A DNA stretch of 64,000 nt from positions 1 through 64,000 of the forward strand of contig CALZFC010000287.1 of NCBI GenBank assembly GCA_945643635.1, given 5' to 3'. Source of the DNA: Allodiplogaster sudhausi. Taxonomy: Eukaryota; Nematoda; Chromadorea; Rhabditida; Diplogasteridae. The notes beneath the pieces are model-generated. The model worked only from the letters and a program-made list of their open reading frames with translations. It made no database searches and was not told where the DNA came from. Below, one piece after another: positions 10,301-24,400 of this stretch. The first letter of the stretch is position 1, and each line of letters begins with the position of its first letter. Position numbers and translations under genes: made by a program.

Positions 10301-13300
10301 CTATCGATTGTCCATACAAAATTTCACGTCGATTGAACAAAATTTTTGACGACCTCGACTACGCCGCTGATGGTCATAACTTCCGAAGGCTATAAATCAG
10401 CAAAATAAACATTTTATATTTGAGTACAATGACTGTATGTATTATAGGCTTGTTCTACGCAAAATTAGTGATCATTTACCTCCACAATACATGCCGAGTT
10501 TAAACAGTTTAATTCGCTTTTGGCTACTCAGAAGATGAATATGAAATTCTGATTTAACCTGGTTATTGGCCTCGTTTCGGCTTCATTCTTGTAGTAGGAA
10601 TCTGAAATTTTTCCTGTGGATTCTAGGCCCCTATCGATTGTCCATACAAAATTTCACGTCGATTGAACAAAATTTTTGACGACCTCGACTACGCCGCTGA
10701 TGGTCATAACTTCCGAAGGCTATAAATCAGCAAAATAAACATTTTATATTTGAGTACAATGACTGTATGTATTATAGGCTTGTTCTACGCAAAATTAGTG
10801 ATCATTTACCTCCACAATACATGCCGAGTTTAAACAGTTTAATTCGCTTTTGGCTACTCAGAAGATGAATATGAAATTCTGATTTAACCTGGTTATTGGC
10901 CTCGTTTCGGCTTCATTCTTGTAGTAGGAATCTGAAATTTTTCCTGGTGGATTCTAGGCCCCTATCGATTGTCCATACAAAATTTCACGTCGATTGAACA
11001 AAATTTTTGACGACCTCGACTACGCCGCTGATGGTCATAAGTTCCGAAGGCTATAAATCAGCAAAATAACATTTTATATTTGAGTACAATGACTGTATGT
11101 ATTATAGGCTTGTTCTACGCAAAATTAGTGATCATTTACCTCCACAATACATGCCGATTTCAAACAGTTTAATTCGCTTTTGGCTACTCAGAAGATGAAT
11201 ATGAAATTCTGATTTAACCTGGTTATTGGCCTCGTTTCGGCTTCATTCTTGTAGTAGGAATCTGAAATTTTTTCTGGTGGATTCTAGGCCCCTATCGATT
11301 GTCCATTCAAAATTTCACGGCGATTGAACAAAATGTTTGACGACCTCGACTACGCCGCTGATGGTCATAAGTTCCGAAGGCTATAAATCAGCAAAATACA
11401 CATTTTATATTTGAGTACAATGACTGTATGTATTATAGGCTTGTTCTACGCAAAATTAGTGATCATTTACCTCCACAATACATGCCGATTTCAAACAGTT
11501 TAATTCGCTTTTGGCTACTCAGAAGATGAATATGAAATTCTGATTTAACCTGGTTATTGGCCTCGTTTCGGCTTCATTCTTGTAGTAGGAATCTGAAATT
11601 TTTCCTGGTGGATTCTAGGCCCCTATCGATTGTCCATACAAAATTTCACGTCGATTGAACAAAATTTTTGACGACCTCGACTACGCCGCTGATGGTCATA
11701 AGTTCCGAAGGCTATAAATCAGCAAAATACACATTTTATATTTGAGTACAATGACTGTATGTATTATAGGCTTGTTCTACGCAAAATTAGTGATCATTTA
11801 CCTCCACAATACATGCCGAGTTTAAACAGTTTAATTCGCTTTTGGCTACTCAGAAGATGAATATGAAATTCTGATTTAACCTGGTTATTGGCCTCGTTTC
11901 GGCTTCATTCTTGTAGTAGGAATCTGAAATTTTTCCTGGTGGATTCTAGGCCCCTATCGATTGTCCATACAAAATTTCACGTCGATTGAACAAAATTTTT
12001 GACGACCTCGACTACGCCGCTGATGGTCATAACTTCCGAAGGCTATAAATCAGCAAAATAAACATTTTATATTTGAGTACAATGACTGTATGTATTATAG
12101 GCTTGTTCTACGCAAAATTAGTGATCATTTACCTCCACAATACATGCCGAGTTTAAACAGTTTAATTCGCTTTTGGCTACTCAGAAGATGAATATGAAAT
12201 TCTGATTTAACCTGGTTATTGGCCTCGTTTCGGCTTCATTCTTGTAGTAGGAATCTGAAATTTTTCCTGGTGGATTCTAGGCCCCTATCGATTGTCCATT
12301 CAAAATTTCACGTCGATTGAACAAAATGTTTGACGACCTCGACTACGCCGCTGATGGTCATAAGTTCCGAAGGCTATAAATCAGCAAAATACACATTTTA
12401 TATTTGAGTACAATGACTGTATGTATTATAGGCTTGTTCTACGCAAAATTAGTGATCATTTACCTCCACAATACATGCCGAGTTTAAACAGTTTAATTCG
12501 CTTTTGGCTACTCAGAAGATGAATATGAAATTCTGATTTAACCTGGTTATTGGCCTCGTTTCGGCTTCATTCTTGTAGTAGGAATCTGAAATTTTTCCTG
12601 GTGGATTCTAGGCCCCTATCGATTGTCCATACAAAATTTCACGTCGATTGAACAAAATTTTTGACGACCTCGACTACGCCGCTGATGGTCATAAGTTCCG
12701 AAGGCTATAAATCAGCAAAATACACATTTTATATTTGAGTACAATGACTGTATGTATTATAGGCTTGTTCTACGCAAAATTAGTGATCATTTACCTCCAC
12801 AATACATGCCGATTTCAAACAGTTTAATTCGCTTTTGGCCACTCAGAAGATGAACATGAAATTCTGATTTAATAAGGTTATTGGCCTCGTTTCGGCTTCA
12901 TTCTTGTAGTAGGAATCTGAAATTTTTCCTGTTGGATTCTAGGCCCCTATCGATTGTCCATACAAAATTTCACGTCGATTGAACAAAATTTTTGACGACC
13001 TCGACTACGCCGCTGATGGTCATAAGTTCCGAAGGCTATAAATCAGCAAAATACACATTTTATATTTGAGTACAATGACTGTATGTATTATAGGCTTGTT
13101 CTACGCAAAATTAGTGATCATTTACCTCCACAATACATGCCGAGTTTAAACAGTTTAATTCGCTTTTGGCTACTCAGAAGATGAATATGAAATTCTGATT
13201 TAACCTGGTTATTGGCCTCGTTTCGGCTTCATTCTTGTAGTAGGAATCTGAAATTTTTCCTGTTGGATTCTAGGCCCCTATCGATTGTCCATACAAAATT

Positions 13301-15400
13301 TCACGTCGATTGAACAAAATTTTTGACGACCTCGACTACGCCGCTGATGGTCATAACTTCCGAAGGCTATAAATCAGCAAAATAAACATTTTATATTTGA
13401 GTACAATGACTGTATGTATTATAGGCTTGTTCTACGCAAAATTAGTGATCATTTACCTCCACAATACATGCCGAGTTTAAACAGTTTAATTCGCTTTTGG
13501 CTACTCAGAAGATGAATATGAAATTCTGATTTAACCTGGTTATTGGCCTCGTTTCGGCTTCATTCTTGTAGTAGGAATCTGAAATTTTTCCTGTTGGATT
13601 CTAGGCCCCTATCGATTGTCCATTCAAAATTTCACGTCGATTGAACAAAATGTTTGACGACCTCGACTACGCCGCTGATGGTCATAAGTTCCGAAGGCTA
13701 TAAATCAGCAAAATACACATTTTATATTTGAGTACAATGACTGTATGTATTATAGGCTTGTTCTACGCAAAATTAGTGATCATTTACCTCCACAATACAT
13801 GCCGAGTTTAAACAGTTTAATTCGCTTTTGGCTACTCAGAAGATGAATATGAAATTCTGATTTAACCTGGTTATTGGCCTCGTTTCGGCTTCATTCTTGT
13901 AGTAGGAATCTGAAATTTTTCCTGGTGGATTCTAGGCCCCTATCGATTGTCCATACAAAATTTCACGTCGATTGAACAAAATTTTTGACGACCTCGACTA
14001 CGCCGCTGATGGTCATAACTTCCGAAGGCTATAAATCAGCAAAATAAACATTTATATTTGAGTACAATGACTGTATGTATTATAGGCTTGTTCTACGCAA
14101 AATTAGTGATCATTTACCTCCACAATACATGCCGATTTCAAACAGTTTAATTCGCTTTTGGCTACTCAGAAGATGAATATGAAATTCTGATTTAACCTGG
14201 TTATTGGCCTCGTTTCGGCTTCATTCTTGTAGTAGGAATCTGAAATTTTTTCTGGTGGATTCTAGGCCCCTATCGATTGTCCATACAAAATTTCACGGCG
14301 ATTGAACAAAATGTTTGACGACCTCGACTACGCCGCTGATGGTCATAAGTTCCGAAGGCTATAAATCAGCAAAATACACATTTTATATTTGAGTACAATG
14401 ACTGTATGTATTATAGGCTTGTTCTACGCAAAATTAGTGATCATTTACCTCCACAATACATGCCGATTTCAAACAGTTTAATTCGCTTTTGGCTACTCAG
14501 AAGATGAATATGAAATTCTGATTTAACCTGGTTATTGGCCTCGTTTCGGCTTCATTCTTGTAGTAGGAATCTGAAATTTTTCTGGTGGATTCTAGGCCCC
14601 TATCGATTGTCCATACAAAATTTCACGGCGATTGAACAAAATGTTTGACGACCTCGACTACGCCGCTGATGGTCATAAGTTCCGAAGGCTATAAATCAGC
14701 AAAATACACATTTTATATTTGAGTACAATGACTGTATGTATTATAGGCTTGTTCTACGCAAAATTAGTGATCATTTACCTCCACAATACATGCCGAGTTT
14801 AAACAGTTTAATTCGCTTTTGGCTACTCAGAAGATGAATATGAAATTCTGATTTAACCTGGTTATTGGCCTCGTTTCGGCTTCATTCTTGTAGTAGGAAT
14901 CTGAAATTTTTCCTGGTGGATTCTAGGCCCCTATCGATTGTCCAACAAAATTTCACGTCGATTGAACAAAATTTTTGACGACCTCGACTACGCCGCTGAT
15001 GGTCATAACTTCCGAAGGCTATAAATCAGAAAAATAAACATTTTATATTTGAGTACAATGACTGTATGTATTATAGGCTTGTTCTACGCAAAATTAGTGA
15101 TCATTTACCTCCACAATACATGCCGAGTTTAAACAGTTTAATTCGCTTTTGGCTACTCAGAAGATGAATATGAAATTCTGATTTAACCTGGTTATTGGCC
15201 TCGTTTCGGCTTCATTCTTGTAGTAGGAATCTGAAATTTTTCCTGTTGGATTCTAGGCCCCTATCGATTGTCCATACAAAATTTCACGGCGATTGAACAA
15301 AATGTTTGACGACCTCGACTACGCCGCTGATGGTCATAAGTTCCGAAGGCTATAAATCAGCAAAATACACATTTTATATTTGAGTACAATGACTGTATGT
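1382..15400 (+). repeat. satellite zone 1: heterogeneous left part
   Basis: About 42 units with the widest mix of variants in the array. Many carry cacggcg (not cacgtcg), aatgtttgac (not aatttttgac), ataag, acacatttt, tttctggtgg and cattcaaaa. In my reading cacggcg and aatgtttgac do not occur after about 15.3 kb. The variant cactttat is confined to copies before about 6.2 kb, and catatcttcc to the first few copies (1456, 1787, 3440, with a shortened form near 3770). Scattered B-type units (ggccactc, gaacatg, taagg) sit near 7.19, 8.18 and 12.81 kb. Confidence 0.8.
12480..14050 (+). repeat. multi-unit block repeated 2,976 bp downstream (to about 15,456-17,030)
   Basis: The unit starts at 12481, 12811, 13142 and 13473 correspond to 15457, 15787, 16118 and 16449, a constant offset of 2,976 bp (nine units). 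The order of variants is the same: an A unit with ggtgg, a B unit with ccactc/taagg/gttgg, an A unit with gttgg and ataac/aaac, an A unit with gttgg and ataag/acac, then an A unit with ggtgg. A few sites differ. This looks like an older nine-unit duplication or conversion. Confidence 0.55.
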
Positions 15401-18400
15401 ATTATAGGCTTGTTCTACGCAAAATTAGTGATCATTTACCTCCACAATACATGCCGAGTTTAAACAGTTTAATTCGCTTTTGGCTACTCAGAAGATGAAT
15501 ATGAAATTCTGATTTAACCTGGTTATTGGCCTCGTTTCGGCTTCATTCTTGTAGTAGGAATCTGAAATTTTTCCTGGTGGATTCTAGGCCCCTATCGATT
15601 GTCCATACAAAATTTCACGTCGATTGAACAAAATTTTTGACGACCTCGACTACGCCGCTGATGGTCATAAGTTCCGAAGGCTATAAATCAGCAAAATACA
15701 CATTTTATATTTGAGTACAATGACTGTATGTATTATAGGCTTGTTCTACGCAAAATTAGTGATCATTTACCTCCACAATACATGCCGATTTCAAACAGTT
15801 TAATTCGCTTTTGGCCACTCAGAAGATGAACATGAAATTCTGATTTAATAAGGTTATTGGCCTCGTTTCGGCTTCATTCTTGTAGTAGGAATCTGAAATT
15901 TTTCCTGTTGGATTCTAGGCCCCTATCGATTGTCCATACAAAATTTCACGTCGATTGAACAAAATTTTTGACGACCTCGACTACGCCGCTGATGGTCATA
16001 AGTTCCGAAGGCTATAAATCAGCAAAATACACATTTTATATTTGAGTACAATGACTGTATGTATTATAGGCTTGTTCTACGCAAAATTAGTGATCATTTA
16101 CCTCCACAATACATGCCGAGTTTAAACAGTTTAATTCGCTTTTGGCTACTCAGAAGATGAATATGAAATTCTGATTTAACCTGGTTATTGGCCTCGTTTC
16201 GGCTTCATTCTTGTAGTAGGAATCTGAAATTTTTCCTGTTGGATTCTAGGCCCCTATCGATTGTCCATACAAAATTTCACGTCGATTGAACAAAATTTTT
16301 GACGACCTCGACTACGCCGCTGATGGTCATAACTTCCGAAGGCTATAAATCAGCAAAATAAACATTTTATATTTGAGTACAATGACTGTATGTATTATAG
16401 GCTTGTTCTACGCAAAATTAGTGATCATTTACCTCCACAATACATGCCGAGTTTAAACAGTTTAATTCGCTTTTGGCTACTCAGAAGATGAATATGAAAT
16501 TCTGATTTAACCTGGTTATTGGCCTCGTTTCGGCTTCATTCTTGTAGTAGGAATCTGAAATTTTTCCTGTTGGATTCTAGGCCCCTATCGATTGTCCATA
16601 CAAAATTTCACGTCGATTGAACAAAATTTTGACGACCTCGACTACGCCGCTGATGGTCATAAGTTCCGAAGGCTATAAATCAGCAAAATACACATTTTAT
16701 ATTTGAGTACAATGACTGTATGTATTATAGGCTTGTTCTACGCAAAATTAGTGATCATTTACCTCCACAATACATGCCGAGTTTAAACAGTTTAATTCGC
16801 TTTTGGCTACTCAGAAGATGAATATGAAATTCTGATTTAACCTGGTTATTGGCCTCGTTTCGGCTTCATTCTTGTAGTAGGAATCTGAAATTTTTCCTGG
16901 TGGATTCTAGGCCCCTATCGATTGTCCATACAAAATTTCACGTCGATTGAACAAAATTTTTGACGACCTCGACTACGCCGCTGATGGTCATAACTTCCGA
17001 AGGCTATAAATCAGCAAAATAAACATTTTATATTTGAGTACAATGACTGTATGTATTATAGGCTTGTTCTACGCAAAATTAGTGATCATTTACCTCCACA
17101 ATACATGCCGATTTAAACAGTTTAATTCGCTTTTGGCTACTCAGAAGATGAATATGAAATTCTGATTTAACCTGGTTATTGGCCTCGTTTCGGCTTCATT
17201 CTTGTAGTAGGAATCTGAAATTTTTCCTGGTGGATTCTAGGCCCCTATCGATTGTCCATACAAAATTTCACGTCGATTGAACAAAATTTTGACGACCTCG
17301 ACTACGCCGCTGATGGTCATAAGTTCCGAAGGCTATAAATCAGCAAAATAAACATTTTATATTTGAGTACAATGACTGTATGTATTATAGGCTTGTTCTA
17401 CGCAAAATTAGTGATCATTTACCTCCACAATACATGCCGATTTCAAACAGTTTAATTCGCTTTTGGCTACTCAGAAGATGAATATGAAATTCTGATTTAA
17501 CCTGGTTATTGGCCTCGTTTCGGCTTCATTCTTGTAGTAGGAATCTGAAATTTTTCTGGTGGATTCTAGGCCCCTATCGATTGTCCATACAAAATTTCAC
17601 GTCGATTGAACAAAATTTTTGACGACCTCGACTACGCCGCTGATGGTCATAAGTTCCGAAGGCTATAAATCAGCAAAATACACATTTTATATTTGAGTAC
17701 AATGACTGTATGTATTATAGGCTTGTTCTACGCAAAATTAGTGATCATTTACCTCCACAATACATGCCGATTTAAACAGTTTAATTCGCTTTTGGCTACT
17801 CAGAAGATGAATATGAAATTCTGATTTAACCTGGTTATTGGCCTCGTTTCGGCTTCATTCTTGTAGTAGGAATCTGAAATTTTTCCTGGTGGATTCTAGG
17901 CCCCTATCGATTGTCCATACAAAATTTCACGTCGATTGAACAAAATTTTTGACGACCTCGACTACGCCGCTGATGGTCATAACTTCCGAAGGCTATAAAT
18001 CAGCAAAATAAACATTTTATATTTGAGTACAATGACTGTATGTATTATAGGCTTGTTCTACGCAAAATTAGTGATCATTTACCTCCACAATACATGCCGA
18101 GTTTAAACAGTTTAATTCGCTTTTGGCTACTCAGAAGATGAATATGAAATTCTGATTTAACCTGGTTATTGGCCTCGTTTCGGCTTCATTCTTGTAGTAG
18201 GAATCTGAAATTTTTCCTGGTGGATTCTAGGCCCCTATCGATTGTCCATACAAAATTTCACGTCGATTGAACAAAATTTTTGACGACCTCGACTACGCCG
18301 CTGATGGTCATAAGTTCCGAAGGCTATAAATCAGCAAAATACACATTTTATATTTGAGTACAATGACTGTATGTATTATAGGCTTGTTCTACGCAAAATT

Positions 18401-21400
18401 AGTGATCATTTACCTCCACAATACATGCCGAGTTTAAACAGTTTAATTCGCTTTTGGCTACTCAGAAGATGAATATGAAATTCTGATTTAACCTGGTTAT
18501 TGGCCTCGTTTCGGCTTCATTCTTGTAGTAGGAATCTGAAATTTTTCCTGGTGGATTCTAGGCCCCTATCGATTGTCCATACAAAATTTCACGTCGATTG
18601 AACAAAATTTTTGACGACCTCGACTACGCCGCTGATGGTCATAACTTCCGAAGGCTATAAATCAGCAAAATAAACATTTTATATTTGAGTACAATGACTG
18701 TATGTATTATAGGCTTGTTCTACGCAAAATTAGTGATCATTTACCTCCACAATACATGCCGATTTCAAACAGTTTAATTCGCTTTTGGCTACTCAGAAGA
18801 TGAATATGAAATTCTGATTTAACCTGGTTATTGGCCTCGTTTCGGCTTCATTCTTGTAGTAGGAATCTGAAATTTTTCCTGTGGATTCTAGGCCCCTATC
18901 GATTGTCCATACAAAATTTCACGTCGATTGAACAAAATTTTGACGACCTCGACTACGCCGCTGATGGTCATAAGTTCCGAAGGCTATAAATCAGCAAAAT
19001 ACACATTTTATATTTGAGTACAATGACTGTATGTATTATAGGCTTGTTCTACGCAAAATTAGTGATCATTTACCTCCACAATACATGCCGAGTTTAAACA
19101 GTTTAATTCGCTTTTGGCTACTCAGAAGATGAATATGAAATTCTGATTTAACCTGGTTATTGGCCTCGTTTCGGCTTCATTCTTGTAGTAGGAATCTGAA
19201 ATTTTTCCTGGTGGATTCTAGGCCCCTATCGATTGTCCATACAAAATTTCACGTCGATTGAACAAAATTTTTGACGACCTCGACTACGCCGCTGATGGTC
19301 ATAACTTCCGAAGGCTATAAATCAGCAAAATAAACATTTTATATTTGAGTACAATGACTGTATGTATTATAGGCTTGTTCTACGCAAAATTAGTGATCAT
19401 TTACCTCCACAATACATGCCGATTTCAAACAGTTTAATTCGCTTTTGGCTACTCAGAAGATGAATATGAAATTCTGATTTAACCTGGTTATTGGCCTCGT
19501 TTCGGCTTCATTCTTGTAGTAGGAATCTGAAATTTTTCCTGTTGGATTCTAGGCCCCTATCGATTGTCCATACAAAATTTCACGTCGATTGAACAAAATT
19601 TTTGACGACCTCGACTACGCCGCTGATGGTCATAAGTTCCGAAGGCTATAAATCAGCAAAATACACATTTTATATTTGAGTACAATGACTGTATGTATTA
19701 TAGGCTTGTTCTACGCAAAATTAGTGATCATTTACCTCCACAATACATGCCGAGTTTAAACAGTTTAATTCGCTTTTGGCTACTCAGAAGATGAATATGA
19801 AATTCTGATTTAACCTGGTTATTGGCCTCGTTTCGGCTTCATTCTTGTAGTAGGAATCTGAAATTTTTCCTGGTGGATTCTAGGCCCCTATCGATTGTCC
19901 ATACAAAATTTCACGTCGATTGAACAAAATTTTTGACGACCTCGACTACGCCGCTGATGGTCATAAGTTCCGAAGGCTATAAATCAGCAAAATACACATT
20001 TTATATTTGAGTACAATGACTGTATGTATTATAGGCTTGTTCTACGCAAAATTAGTGATCATTTACCTCCACAATACATGCCGAGTTTAAACAGTTTAAT
20101 TCGCTTTTGGCTACTCAGAAGATGAATATGAAATTCTGATTTAACCTGGTTATTGGCCTCGTTTCGGCTTCATTCTTGTAGTAGGAATCTGAAATTTTTC
20201 CTGGTGGATTCTAGGCCCCTATCGATTGTCCATACAAAATTTCACGTCGATTGAACAAAATTTTTGACGACCTCGACTACGCCGCTGATGGTCATAACTT
20301 CCGAAGGCTATAAATCAGCAAAATAAACATTTTATATTTGAGTACAATGACTGTATGTATTATAGGCTTGTTCTACGCAAAATTAGTGATCATTTACCTC
20401 CACAATACATGCCGATTTCAAACAGTTTAATTCGCTTTTGGCTACTCAGAAGATGAATATGAAATTCTGATTTAATAAGGTTATTGGCCTCGTTTCGGCT
20501 TCATTCTTGTAGTAGGAATCTGAAATTTTTCCTGTTGGATTCTAGGCCCCTATCGATTGTCCATACAAAATTTCACGTCGATTGAACAAAATTTTTGACG
20601 ACCTCGACTACGCCGCTGATGGTCATAAGTTCCGAAGGCTATAAATCAGCAAAATAACATTTTATATTTGAGTACAATGACTGTATGTATTATAGGCTTG
20701 TTCTACGCAAAATTAGTGATCATTTACCTCCACAATACATGCCGAGTTTAAACAGTTTAATTCGCTTTTGGCTACTCAGAAGATGAATATGAAATTCTGA
20801 TTTAACCTGGTTATTGGCCTCGTTTCGGCTTCATTCTTGTAGTAGGAATCTGAAATTTTTCCTGGTGGATTCTAGGCCCCTATCGATTGTCCATACAAAA
20901 TTTCACGTCGATTGAACAAAATTTTTGACGACCTCGACTACGCCGCTGATGGTCATAAGTTCCGAAGGCTATAAATCAGCAAAATACACATTTTATATTT
21001 GAGTACAATGACTGTATGTATTATAGGCTTGTTCTACGCAAAATTAGTGATCATTTACCTCCACAATACATGCCGAGTTTAAACAGTTTAATTCGCTTTT
21101 GGCTACTCAGAAGATGAATATGAAATTCTGATTTAACCTGGTTATTGGCCTCGTTTCGGCTTCATTCTTGTAGTAGGAATCTGAAATTTTTCCTGGTGGA
21201 TTCTAGGCCCCTATCGATTGTCCATACAAAATTTCACGTCGATTGAACAAAATTTTTGACGACCTCGACTACGCCGCTGATGGTCATAAGTTCCGAAGGC
21301 TATAAATCAGCAAAATAAACATTTTATATTTGAGTACAATGACTGTATGTATTATAGGCTTGTTCTACGCAAAATTAGTGATCATTTACCTCCACAATAC

Positions 21401-24400
21401 ATGCCGATTTAAACAGTTTAATTCGCTTTTGGCTACTCAGAAGATGAATATGAAATTCTGATTTAACCTGGTTATTGGCCTCGTTTCGGCTTCATTCTTG
21501 TAGTAGGAATCTGAAATTTTTCCTGGTGGATTCTAGGCCCCTATCGATTGTCCATACAAAATTTCACGTCGATTGAACAAAATTTTTGACGACCTCGACT
21601 ACGCCGCTGATGGTCATAACTTCCGAAGGCTATAAATCAGCAAAATAAACATTTTATATTTGAGTACAATGACTGTATGTATTATAGGCTTGTTCTACGC
21701 AAAATTAGTGATCATTTACCTCCACAATACATGCCGAGTTTAAACAGTTTAATTCGCTTTTGGCTACTCAGAAGATGAATATGAAATTCTGATTTAACCT
21801 GGTTATTGGCCTCGTTTCGGCTTCATTCTTGTAGTAGGAATCTGAAATTTTTCCTGGTGGATTCTAGGCCCCTATCGATTGTCCATACAAAATTTCACGT
21901 CGATTGAACAAAATTTTTGACGACCTCGACTACGCCGCTGATGGTCATAACTTCCGAAGGCTATAAATCAGCAAAATAAACATTTTATATTTGAGTACAA
22001 TGACTGTATGTATTATAGGCTTGTTCTACGCAAAATTAGTGATCATTTACCTCCACAATACATGCCGATTTAAACAGTTTAATTCGCTTTTGGCTACTCA
22101 GAAGATGAATATGAAATTCTGATTTAACCTGGTTATTGGCCTCGTTTCGGCTTCATTCTTGTAGTAGGAATCTGAAATTTTTCCTGTTGGATTCTAGGCC
22201 CCTATCGATTGTCCATACAAAATTTCACGTCGATTGAACAAAATTTTTGACGACCTCGACTACGCCGCTGATGGTCATAAGTTCCGAAGGCTATAAATCA
22301 GCAAAATAAACATTTTATATTTGAGTACAATGACTGTATGTATTATAGGCTTGTTCTACGCAAAATTAGTGATCATTTACCTCCACAATACATGCCGATT
22401 TAAACAGTTTAATTCGCTTTTGGCTACTCAGAAGATGAATATGAAATTCTGATTTAACCTGGTTATTGGCCTCGTTTCGGCTTCATTCTTGTAGTAGGAA
22501 TCTGAAATTTTTCCTGGTGGATTCTAGGCCCCTATCGATTGTCCATACAAAATTTCACGTCGATTGAACAAAATTTTTGACGACCTCGACTACGCCGCTG
22601 ATGGTCATAACTTCCGAAGGCTATAAATCAGCAAAATAAACATTTTATATTTGAGTACAATGACTGTATGTATTATAGGCTTGTTCTACGCAAAATTAGT
22701 GATCATTTACCTCCACAATACATGCCGAGTTTAAACAGTTTAATTCGCTTTTGGCTACTCAGAAGATGAATATGAAATTCTGATTTAACCTGGTTATTGG
22801 CCTCGTTTCGGCTTCATTCTTGTAGTAGGAATCTGAAATTTTTCCTGTTGGATTCTAGGCCCCTATCGATTGTCCATACAAAATTTCACGTCGATTGAAC
22901 AAAATTTTTGACGACCTCGACTACGCCGCTGATGGTCATAACTTCCGAAGGCTATAAATCAGCAAAATACACATTTTATATTTGAGTACAATGACTGTAT
23001 GTATTATAGGCTTGTTCTACGCAAAATTAGTGATCATTTACCTCCACAATACATGCCGAGTTTAAACAGTTTAATTCGCTTTTGGCTACTCAGAAGATGA
23101 ATATGAAATTCTGATTTAACCTGGTTATTGGCCTCGTTTCGGCTTCATTCTTGTAGTAGGAATCTGAAATTTTTCCTGGTGGATTCTAGGCCCCTATCGA
23201 TTGTCCATACAAAATTTCACGTCGATTGAACAAAATTTTTGACGACCTCGACTACGCCGCTGATGGTCATAACTTCCGAAGGCTATAAATCAGCAAAATA
23301 AACATTTTATATTTGAGTACAATGACTGTATGTATTATAGGCTTGTTCTACGCAAAATTAGTGATCATTTACCTCCACAATACATGCCGATTTCAAACAG
23401 TTTAATTCGCTTTTGGCCACTCAGAAGATGAACATGAAATTCTGATTTAATAAGGTTATTGGCCTCGTTTCGGCTTCATTCTTGTAGTAGGAATCTGAAA
23501 TTTTTCCTGTTGGATTCTAGGCCCCTATCGATTGTCCATACAAAATTTCACGTCGATTGAACAAAATTTTTGACGACCTCGACTACGCCGCTGATGGTCA
23601 TAAGTTCCGAAGGCTATAAATCAGCAAAATACACATTTTATATTTGAGTACAATGACTGTATGTATTATAGGCTTGTTCTACGCAAAATTAGTGATCATT
23701 TACCTCCACAATACATGCCGAGTTTAAACAGTTTAATTCGCTTTTGGCTACTCAGAAGATGAATATGAAATTCTGATTTAACCTGGTTATTGGCCTCGTT
23801 TCGGCTTCATTCTTGTAGTAGGAATCTGAAATTTTTCCTGTTGGATTCTAGGCCCCTATCGATTGTCCATACAAAATTTCACGTCGATTGAACAAAATTT
23901 TTGACGACCTCGACTACGCCGCTGATGGTCATAACTTCCGAAGGCTATAAATCAGCAAAATAAACATTTTATATTTGAGTACAATGACTGTATGTATTAT
24001 AGGCTTGTTCTACGCAAAATTAGTGATCATTTACCTCCACAATACATGCCGATTTAAACAGTTTAATTCGCTTTTGGCTACTCAGAAGATGAATATGAAA
24101 TTCTGATTTAACCTGGTTATTGGCCTCGTTTCGGCTTCATTCTTGTAGTAGGAATCTGAAATTTTTCCTGGTGGATTCTAGGCCCCTATCGATTGTCCAT
24201 ACAAAATTTCACGTCGATTGAACAAAATTTTTGACGACCTCGACTACGCCGCTGATGGTCATAACTTCCGAAGGCTATAAATCAGCAAAATAAACATTTT
24301 ATATTTGAGTACAATGACTGTATGTATTATAGGCTTGTTCTACGCAAAATTAGTGATCATTTACCTCCACAATACATGCCGAGTTTAAACAGTTTAATTC

